The notes beneath the pieces were generated by a model. It was not told where the DNA came from and made no database searches. It saw only the letters and a program-made list of their open reading frames with translations. From Gemmatimonadota bacterium (GTDB taxonomy: Bacteria > Gemmatimonadota > Gemmatimonadetes > Gemmatimonadales > GWC2-71-9), in contig JAZKBR010000004.1 of the NCBI GenBank assembly GCA_040388535.1, positions 248,001-312,000 of the forward strand: a stretch of 64,000 bases of DNA, in the 5' to 3' direction. A program made the position numbers and the translations under genes. Every line of letters starts with the position of its first letter. Position 1 is the stretch's first letter. Of the stretch, positions 57,923-64,000 are shown one piece after another.

Positions 57923-60156
57923 TCGGCGTACTCATCGAGTTGATGGAGCCCGATCATGATATCGCGAGGCTTCGAACCGTTCGGGGGTCCGAGGATGCCG
58001 GCATCGTGGAGCTGGTCGATGATCCTGGCCGCGCGACCGTATCCGATGCCAAGCCGACGCTGCAGCAACGAGGTCGAGCCGCCCTGGTGCTGGATACACG
58101 TCTCGGCCGCCTGCTTGAACAGGGCATCACGATCGCCTGCGACATCGCCGCTCGCATTGTCGCCCTCGCCCGCGGCCGCTCGCACGACTTCGAGAATGTC
58201 CGGCTCGGTTTCGGCACTGGCGCGCACGACACCCTCTCGTTGCGCCGCGTACCACGCCATCACTCGCTCGGTCTCGTCGGTGGAGATATAGGCGCCCTGC
58301 ACTCGCTGCGGCTCATTGCGACCGGGCGGGAGAAACAGCATGTCGCCGTTCCCCAACAGTGCTTCGGCGCCGTTCTGATCGAGAATCGTCCGGGAGTCGA
58401 CCTTGCTGGCCACCCGGAAGGCAATCCGGCTCGGAAAGTTTGCCTTGATCAGACCGGTGAGCACGTTCACACTTGGGCGCTGCGTCGCGAGAATGAGGTG
58501 GATGCCAATCGCGCGGGCCTTCTGCGCCAGCATTGCCAGCGGCGTCTCGACCTCGGCCTGCACCGTCATCATCAGGTCCGCGAGTTCATCGACGAGCAGC
58601 ACGATCATCGGCAGCTCGCCCTCGTTGTAGACGTCACTCCAGGCATCACCAGGCGGAGTGTCGGCCGCCTCCTTGGCAATGGTGCTCAACGTTGGCCGGG
58701 CGCTGGGCGGATTCCGGAGATCCTTTCCTTCGCGGACCTTGCGATTGAAATCGGCAAGTTGCCGGGCGCCGTTGGCGTGGAGCAGTTCGTACCGGCGATT
58801 CATTTCGTAGACCGCCCACTTGAGGACCGCAGCCGCATCATTGTTGTCGGTCACGACCTTGTGACGCAGGTGTGGCAGGTCGTTGTACATCGACAGTTCC
58901 ACCATCTTCGGATCGACCATCAGCAACCGCAGTTCGCGCGGCGAGTAACGGTAGATCAGCGCGGTGATGATGGTGTTGATGGCGACCGACTTGCCCGAGC
59001 CCGTCGCGCCCGCCACCAGCAGGTGCGGCATCTTGGCGAGGTCGGCCACAATCGGCTGCCCCTGCACATCGCGTCCGAGTACCACCGGGAGGGTCGCGGT
59101 CGAGTTTTGCCAGGCCTCGCTCTGGAGCAGTTCGCGCAGGGTCACGACCCGCGGGTGCGGATTCGCGATCTCGACGCCGACCGCACCGCGGCCGGGGATC
59201 GGTGCCACGCGCAGCGAGGCGGCGCGCATCGTGATGGCGAGGTCATCCGCGAGGGCCACGATTCGGCCGGCCTTCACGCCAGACGCCGGCACCACTTCGA
59301 ACTGCGAAACCGTTGGTCCGGAGGTGATGCCGGCGAGCGTGCCTTCGACCTTGAAAGTCTTGAGCGTCGCGAGCAGCAATTCGCCCAGCCGATGCAGCTC
59401 GGCGTCGTCCGCCTCGCCATTTCCCTGGCGGGGCAAATCCAGCAGCTCGAGCGGAGGCAAGGCTTCATCGCCCGCCCGCGCAGGTGCGGGCCCGTCTTCA
59501 AGCTCGAGTTGCTTGCTGCGGGGCGGCTTGTCGCGCTTCGGTTTCGCGGAGAAGAGGTCGGCCTGCACCGTCTCACGGAGGTCGGCTACCGGCTCGGCGT
59601 CAATCACCGGCTCGGGTCGGCGGATCGGTGTCACTGCCCGCACGGGTGCCGGCGGAACGACCTCGGCCACCGCCCCTCGCTCCAGTCGCTGCAAGGGATG
59701 CCAGGCCAGCGTGCCGAGGGTGACCGCCGTCAGCGCAACGAAGCCGGCGAGCAGACCGCCCGCCACACCGATGGAATCGAGCGCCGAGCGGGCCACAAAC
59801 CCCGGGATATAGCCGGTGAGTTTGCCGGCCCAGGTCCAGTCGCCGACCATGTCGACCGGTGCCTCGATCCGGAACAGGATGCCCAGCACATACGGGATCA
59901 GAAATGCCGTGCCGATCGTCAGGATGGCAGCGCGCTTCATGTCGAGCCGGGGCAAGCGATCGAAGCCAGCGAATCCGAGCAGCAGCCCGAGCAACGGCGC
60001 ACCGAGGGCACCGACGCCGAGGGCACGCCAGAGCGCTGGTCCGAGGGTTTGCCCCAACGGGCCCGTGATATTCACGGGCAGCAACGCCAGCGCGAGGAAG
60101 GCGCCCGCAACCAGCGCGAGGACGGCGCCGAGTTTCCGCCTGTTCTCGCTTGTCAT
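57919..60156 (-). CDS. ftsK: DNA translocase FtsK/SpoIIIE
   Basis: FtsK pumps chromosome termini through the closing septum. The 745-residue protein has four N-terminal membrane segments (to about residue 155), a Pro-rich linker, and the motor with Walker A GATGSGKS at 383-390 and Walker B LIVLLVDELADLMM near residue 515. The C-terminal gamma winged helix (LFKQAAETCIQHQGGSTSLLQRRLGIGYGRAARIIDQLHDAGILGP) recognises polar KOPS sequences. Membrane segments mark the FtsK rather than a cytosolic SftA type. The ATG overlaps the comB stop by 4 bases. Confidence 0.97.
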   Translation of the reverse strand: MTSENRRKLGAVLALVAGAFLALALLPVNITGPLGQTLGPALWRALGVGALGAPLLGLLLGFAGFDRLPRLDMKRAAILTIGTAFLIPYVLGILFRIEAPVDMVGDWTWAGKLTGYIPGFVARSALDSIGVAGGLLAGFVALTAVTLGTLAWHPLQRLERGAVAEVVPPAPVRAVTPIRRPEPVIDAEPVADLRETVQADLFSAKPKRDKPPRSKQLELEDGPAPARAGDEALPPLELLDLPRQGNGEADDAELHRLGELLLATLKTFKVEGTLAGITSGPTVSQFEVVPASGVKAGRIVALADDLAITMRAASLRVAPIPGRGAVGVEIANPHPRVVTLRELLQSEAWQNSTATLPVVLGRDVQGQPIVADLAKMPHLLVAGATGSGKSVAINTIITALIYRYSPRELRLLMVDPKMVELSMYNDLPHLRHKVVTDNNDAAAVLKWAVYEMNRRYELLHANGARQLADFNRKVREGKDLRNPPSARPTLSTIAKEAADTPPGDAWSDVYNEGELPMIVLLVDELADLMMTVQAEVETPLAMLAQKARAIGIHLILATQRPSVNVLTGLIKANFPSRIAFRVASKVDSRTILDQNGAEALLGNGDMLFLPPGRNEPQRVQGAYISTDETERVMAWYAAQREGVVRASAETEPDILEVVRAAAGEGDNASGDVAGDRDALFKQAAETCIQHQGGSTSLLQRRLGIGYGRAARIIDQLHDAGILGPPNGSKPRDIMIGLHQLDEYAE

Positions 60157-60905
60157 GCTCTCCCCTTCGCGGTGGCGGCGAGGGCGATGCGGCGATCGCG
60201 GTAACGTGGCACCACGGGATGGGAGTCAACAGCGGCGGCCGCCACGACATCGTCGCCGAGACCCAACGCCTTGAGATCGCGACCCGCATGTGAGAGTGCG
60301 AAGACGCGCTCGATGCCATCACCGTATCGCCGCACCATATCCACGGCGACGAGGGCCGCATCATTCAGCCCTTTGCGCGTGCGGCGCCCGCGAAGCGCAG
60401 CGACAACCAGTCGACCCGCGAGATAGGCGTCGTCCATACCGAATCCGTGATCCCGACCAGCGCAGAGAATCGTGACCGGTGTACCGGATTCGAGCGCGGC
60501 TGCTGCCGTCGCGCCCGCGGCCGAAAGATTCACGGCCGCTGCGAGAATCACGTCGCGGGCGCCGGAGGTGGCCAACAGGGCTCGAGTGCCATTGGTCGTG
60601 GTCATCACCAGGGTCTTGCCGCGGACCTGCGCAGCGGTCATTTCCCCGGGAGAGTTGCCGAGCTGGAAACCGGGAATGCGGAGACAATTGCGTTCGCCGG
60701 CGAGGAGGACATCACTGGGGTCGAGGGTGTGGGCGAGGCGAGTGGCATCCTCGATGTCGGCCGCGACCACCACGGCACGCGCCCCATGGTGGAGCGCCGC
60801 GCACATCGTGGTCGTGGCCCGGAGCACGTCCACCACGAGGACGGTCCGGCCGGTTACGTCGCCCGGTACGAGGCCGAGCGGCGTGAAGACAACATCAAGC
60901 GTCAT
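60153..60905 (-). CDS. comB: 2-phosphosulfolactate phosphatase (ComB) family protein
   Basis: ComB dephosphorylates 2-phosphosulfolactate in the coenzyme M/sulfolactate pathway. This 250-residue protein has [51 protein letters not shown], and [22 protein letters not shown], all ComB signatures. The upstream ComA and downstream ComC are not seen in the window, so the role outside archaea is uncertain; sulfolactate or another phosphate ester is likely. ATG 60905 overlaps the accC stop by 4 bases and its stop overlaps ftsK by 4. Confidence 0.92.
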   Translation of the reverse strand: MTLDVVFTPLGLVPGDVTGRTVLVVDVLRATTTMCAALHHGARAVVVAADIEDATRLAHTLDPSDVLLAGERNCLRIPGFQLGNSPGEMTAAQVRGKTLVMTTTNGTRALLATSGARDVILAAAVNLSAAGATAAAALESGTPVTILCAGRDHGFGMDDAYLAGRLVVAALRGRRTRKGLNDAALVAVDMVRRYGDGIERVFALSHAGRDLKALGLGDDVVAAAAVDSHPVVPRYRDRRIALAATAKGRA

Positions 60906-62287
60906 CCCTCGCCGCGCTCGGGGCGTGCCGCGTCAAACACTTCCGGCTTGAGCAGATGCGACTCGCGCTCGAGGAACTTGGTGTCGACGTTGCCGGCCAC
61001 GAAATCGGGATGCCGGATGACTCGCGCCAGAAACGGAATCGTGGTGGTCACCCCTTCGAGGATGAACGAGTCCAGCGCCTGTGCCAGTCGCGCGAGTGCC
61101 TCGGCCCGGTCGCGACCATGCGCAATCAGCTTCGCCAGCAGCGAATCGTAGTACGGGGGGACGGTATAGCCCGCGTAGACGTGCGTGTCGACCCGGATGC
61201 CAGGGCCGCCCGGCGGATGGTACGCCGTGATGAGTCCCGGGCACGGTTGGAAATTACGGTAGGGATCTTCAGCGTTGATCCGCACTTCGATCGCGTGACC
61301 CGACATCGGCGTCTCGCCGAAGGAAAGCGGGGCACCGCTCGCCACCCGAATCTGCTCCTTCACGAGATCCTGCCCGGTCACCATCTCCGTCACCGGATGT
61401 TCGACCTGAATGCGGGTGTTCATTTCCATGAAATAGAACGACCCGTCTTCGTCGAGCAGGAATTCGATCGTGCCCGCACCGCTGTAACCGATGGCCGACG
61501 CCAGTGCGACCGCGGCAGTACCCATTTCGGCGCGCAGTTCGGCGGTGAGGGCTGGCGACGGAGCTTCCTCGATGAGCTTCTGGTGCCGGCGCTGCACGGA
61601 ACAGTCTCGCTCACCAAGATGGATCACCCGGCCGTGCAGGTCGCCCATGACCTGGATCTCGACGTGTCGCGGACGAGCGAGGAACTTCTCGACGTAGACA
61701 TCGCCATTGCCGAAGGCGGAGAGCGCTTCGTTCTGGGCGAGTGAGAAGAGCTGGGCGAACTGTTCGGCGTCATTGGCAATGCGCATGCCCTTTCCGCCGC
61801 CGCCAGCCGTCGCCTTGATGATCACGGGAAAGCCGATTTCCTCGGCAACCACAAGCGCCTCTTCCGCGTCCTTCATCACGCCGGGAGAGCCCGGCACCGT
61901 CGGGACGCCCGCTTCCTTCGCGAGCCGACGGGCTGACGCCTTGTCGCCCATCGACCGGATCTGGTCGCCGGTCGGGCCGATGAAGACAATGTTCGACGCC
62001 TTGCAGGTGTCCGCGAACTCGGCGTTCTCGGCGAGGAAGCCGTAACCCGGATGAATCGCGTCGGCACCGGTGACTTCGGCCGCCGCGATCAGGTTCGGGA
62101 TCCGGAGGTACGAGAGCCGCCCCTGCGGCGGCCCGATGCAGACATCGTCGTCGGCGAAGCGCACGTGCAGCGATTCTCGATCGGCCTCGCTGTACACCGC
62201 CACGGTCTTCACGCCGAGTTCGTGACAGGCGCGAATGACACGCAGCGCGATTTCACCGCGATTGGCAATCATCACTTTGCGAAACAT
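60902..62287 (-). CDS. accC: Acetyl-CoA carboxylase biotin carboxylase subunit AccC
   Basis: AccC carboxylates the biotin on AccB using ATP and bicarbonate. The 461-residue protein starts [36 protein letters not shown]; it has the ATP-grasp motifs [15 protein letters not shown] (Gly-rich loop), [41 protein letters not shown], and a standard C-terminal domain. No carboxyl carrier domain is fused, so it is the acetyl-CoA type (or general) subunit. ATG overlaps the pilT stop (TGATG), so it is coupled to pilT rather than directly to accB. Confidence 0.97.
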   Translation of the reverse strand: MFRKVMIANRGEIALRVIRACHELGVKTVAVYSEADRESLHVRFADDDVCIGPPQGRLSYLRIPNLIAAAEVTGADAIHPGYGFLAENAEFADTCKASNIVFIGPTGDQIRSMGDKASARRLAKEAGVPTVPGSPGVMKDAEEALVVAEEIGFPVIIKATAGGGGKGMRIANDAEQFAQLFSLAQNEALSAFGNGDVYVEKFLARPRHVEIQVMGDLHGRVIHLGERDCSVQRRHQKLIEEAPSPALTAELRAEMGTAAVALASAIGYSGAGTIEFLLDEDGSFYFMEMNTRIQVEHPVTEMVTGQDLVKEQIRVASGAPLSFGETPMSGHAIEVRINAEDPYRNFQPCPGLITAYHPPGGPGIRVDTHVYAGYTVPPYYDSLLAKLIAHGRDRAEALARLAQALDSFILEGVTTTIPFLARVIRHPDFVAGNVDTKFLERESHLLKPEVFDAARPERGEG

Positions 62288-63465
62288 CAGGGTGTGCTCG
62301 AGCCGGGAAGTTCGAAGGTGCGATCGGAGGACGCGCTCACGCCGGAGACGCGCAAGGCGAATTCGTTCGGGTGCGTCGCGTGGAAGACCGCTTCGTCATA
62401 GGTGATCACGCCGTCCTGGAACCAGCGCATCAGCGACTGGTCGAACGACTGCATGCCGTAGGTCACACCGCCGGCCGCGATCAGGTCGGGAATATTGAGC
62501 GCCTTCTGCGTGTCGCGAATGTTGTCGGCAACGGCCGCCGTGTTCACGAGGACTTCGGCCGCGGGAACTCGTCCCTTGCCATCGGCACGCGGCACCAGGC
62601 GCAGCGACACCACGGCTGCCAGCGCCGTCGACAGCAGCATCCGGATTTCATTGTGCTGGTGCGGCGGGTAGAACGACAGCACGCGCGAGATGGTCTGCGT
62701 CGCGTCGGTCGTGTGGATCGTCGTGAGCACGAGGTGACCCGTGTCGGCCGCCTTGAGCGCGGTATCCATCGTTTCCATGTCGCGAATTTCGCCGATCAGG
62801 ATCACGTCCGGATCCTGACGCAGTACGTGCCGGAGCGCTCCGGAGAACGACATGGTGTCATTCCCCACTTCGCGCTGCGAGACGTTGGCGAGTTGATCGC
62901 GATGCAGGAACTCGATCGGATCCTCGATCGTGATGATGTTCACGCGACGTAGCCGGTTCACGTGATCGATCATCGCCGCGAGCGCGGTGGACTTGCCCGA
63001 ACCGGTGATGCCGGTCACCAGCACGAGGCCGCGCGGGCGGAGAGCGATCTCCTCGAGCACCGGCGGCAGCAACAGATCGCGAATGTTGCGGACTTCGTAC
63101 GGGATCGCGCGGAACGCGAAGGAGATGGTGCCGCGCTGGTGATAGACATTGGTACGGAAGCGGCCGATCCCCGGAACGCCGATGCCGAAGTCGGCTTCCT
63201 TCGTCTCGGCAAAGTCGCGCAATTGCCGCGGGGTCATCAGGGTCTCGGCGAGCGCCTTCAACTCCTCGGGGCGCATCGGCGGCATCGGCAGCAGCAGCAA
63301 CTGCCCGTTGACCCGCACAGTCGGCGGCCGGCCGGCCTTCAGCAGCAGGTCCGAGGCGCCGCGCTGGACCATATGCACGATCGCCTGGCGGAAATGGAAT
63401 CCCGCGGCGGTGCCTTCGCCCGTGACAACATCCGAGCCAGGAGACTCGAGATGGTCCTCAGCCAT
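62287..63465 (-). CDS. pilT: Type IV pilus retraction ATPase PilT (PilT/PilU family)
   Basis: A 392-residue secretion ATPase. After a 25-residue lead ([22 protein letters not shown]) it has the PilT N-terminal PAS-like domain ([19 protein letters not shown]), Walker [10 protein letters not shown] at 152-160, Asp box ([11 protein letters not shown]), Walker B ([14 protein letters not shown]), His box ([11 protein letters not shown]), and the C-terminal [21 protein letters not shown]. It drives pilus retraction (twitching, DNA uptake). The gene starts 8 bases inside accB and overlaps accC by 1 base, an unusual position. PilU is a close alternative. Confidence 0.94.
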   Translation of the reverse strand: MAEDHLESPGSDVVTGEGTAAGFHFRQAIVHMVQRGASDLLLKAGRPPTVRVNGQLLLLPMPPMRPEELKALAETLMTPRQLRDFAETKEADFGIGVPGIGRFRTNVYHQRGTISFAFRAIPYEVRNIRDLLLPPVLEEIALRPRGLVLVTGITGSGKSTALAAMIDHVNRLRRVNIITIEDPIEFLHRDQLANVSQREVGNDTMSFSGALRHVLRQDPDVILIGEIRDMETMDTALKAADTGHLVLTTIHTTDATQTISRVLSFYPPHQHNEIRMLLSTALAAVVSLRLVPRADGKGRVPAAEVLVNTAAVADNIRDTQKALNIPDLIAAGGVTYGMQSFDQSLMRWFQDGVITYDEAVFHATHPNEFALRVSGVSASSDRTFELPGSSTP

Positions 63466-63985
63466 TCGGATCCACGCGGAACAGCACCTGGCCGTACTCG
63501 ATCGGCGAGGAGTCATCAACGCAGACTTCGCGGACGATGCCGCTCACTTCGGCTTCGATCTCGTTCATGATCTTCATGGCCTCGATGATGCAGACCGTCT
63601 GCCCGGGCGACACGCGCGTCCCGACCCGGACATACGGCTCGGCGCCCGGTTCGGGCTGGGCGTAGAAGGTCCCCACCATCGGCGAACGGACTTCCTTCAG
63701 CACGACAGCCGGGGCAGCGGGTGCCGCCTCGACGGCGGGCGCGGCGGCAGCCGGCACCACGACCTGCTGGGGCATGGCCGGGGCGGCCATCATCGGCGTG
63801 CCCGCGGCGCCAGTCCGGGTGATGATCACACCGGTGCCGAAGAGTCCCTTCATCTCGATGGAGCCGATCTCCGGCTGTTCGCGTAGCAACTGCGCCAGGC
63901 GACGAACATCCTTGAAGTCGATCCCCTTCGAACCGGGAAGCTGTTCCATGGCGCGAGCGAGCTCCTGCATTTCATCTGGATTCAT
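63458..63985 (-). CDS. accB: Acetyl-CoA carboxylase biotin carboxyl carrier protein AccB
   Basis: AccB is the biotin carrier for fatty-acid synthesis. The 175-residue protein begins MNPDEMQELARAMEQLPGSKGIDFKDVRRLAQLLREQPEIGSIEMKG, an N-terminal helical domain, then an Ala/Pro-rich linker (residues 60-95) and a biotinyl domain with SPMVGTFYAQPEPGAEPYV and EAMKIMNE; the biotin lysine is Lys138. Start ATG is at 63985 near the window edge, so upstream genes are not seen; accC (60902) is downstream after pilT. Confidence 0.97.
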   Translation of the reverse strand: MNPDEMQELARAMEQLPGSKGIDFKDVRRLAQLLREQPEIGSIEMKGLFGTGVIITRTGAAGTPMMAAPAMPQQVVVPAAAAPAVEAAPAAPAVVLKEVRSPMVGTFYAQPEPGAEPYVRVGTRVSPGQTVCIIEAMKIMNEIEAEVSGIVREVCVDDSSPIEYGQVLFRVDPNG

Positions 63986-64000
63986 ACGCGAGTCAGGTAT

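Noticed and set aside
1-64000. CRISPR arrays, insertion sequences, prophage, toxin-antitoxin or restriction systems
   Set aside because: No repeat-spacer pattern, transposase, integrase, capsid, nuclease-toxin or methylase gene is visible in either strand.

Overview
The window is GC-rich chromosomal DNA from a Gram-negative (diderm) bacterium, densely coded and free of rRNA, CRISPR, phage or insertion-sequence signatures. Diderm envelope genes (Wza/Wzc/Wzi-type capsule export, gmhA and a heptose kinase), the GC-rich codon use, and the house-keeping gene orders fit Gemmatimonadota best. That assignment is an inference from gene content; no marker was compared with a database.

Region 1 (1-15367) is transcribed leftwards almost without gaps. 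Reading right to left it runs: asparaginase II; a carboxymuconolactone-decarboxylase-like protein, obg, dprA, hemW, hrcA, dnaJ, prmA, rsmE and a HIT protein; then rpsU, yqeY, mutS2, dnaG, a zinc-ribbon coiled-coil protein and the N-terminal part of recJ. The rpsU-to-dnaG block is a variant of the macromolecular-synthesis operon. Most neighbours overlap by 1-8 bases (ATGA, GTGA or TGATG junctions).

Region 2 (15416-29822) is mixed in direction. It holds a Wzi-like outer-membrane protein overlapping a heptose-7-phosphate kinase (+), then a 734-bp non-coding island (17932-18665) with two leftward tRNA genes (Val-CAC and a CAT tRNA), each with its own promoter, plus terminators and DnaA-box-like motifs. 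Next come a leftward glycosyltransferase, a rightward five-gene set (glycosyltransferase, LURP-one-like protein, secreted GH78 alpha-L-rhamnosidase, metallophosphoesterase, 52-aa membrane protein), a leftward secreted S15/CocE-type peptidase, an OsmC/metallo-beta-lactamase pair (+), and an unknown secreted protein (+).

Region 3 (29825-46924, leftward) is a capsule or exopolysaccharide locus of the Wzx/Wzy type. It encodes an Asn-synthase-like amidotransferase, a flippase, an O-antigen polymerase/ligase-like protein, three GT4 glycosyltransferases, a 4-keto-sugar reductase/epimerase, a WecA/WbpL-like initiating transferase, a UDP-glucuronate 4-epimerase, a short Wza-like export protein, a Wzc-like tyrosine kinase and a WbpM-like 4,6-dehydratase. 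An hflX GTPase gene is embedded in it. Its likely partner phosphatase (CpsB/CapC PHP type) and gmhA lie outside it, at 50261-51588.

Region 4 (47004-63985, leftward) is mostly house-keeping: rarA, cca, an SDR, gmhA, the PHP phosphatase, a small unknown protein, alaS, recX, recA, yraN, an AI-2E-type permease, ftsK, comB, accC, pilT and accB. The recA-recX-alaS order is the same as in many proteobacteria. The accB-pilT-accC arrangement is unusual.

No single undescribed defence or mobile system was found. The most informative unexplained points are the dispersed parts of the polysaccharide machinery, the GT/LURP-one/rhamnosidase operon, pilT lying between the two acc genes, and regulatory-looking DNA at 17936-18616, 46985-47000 and 56284-56335.
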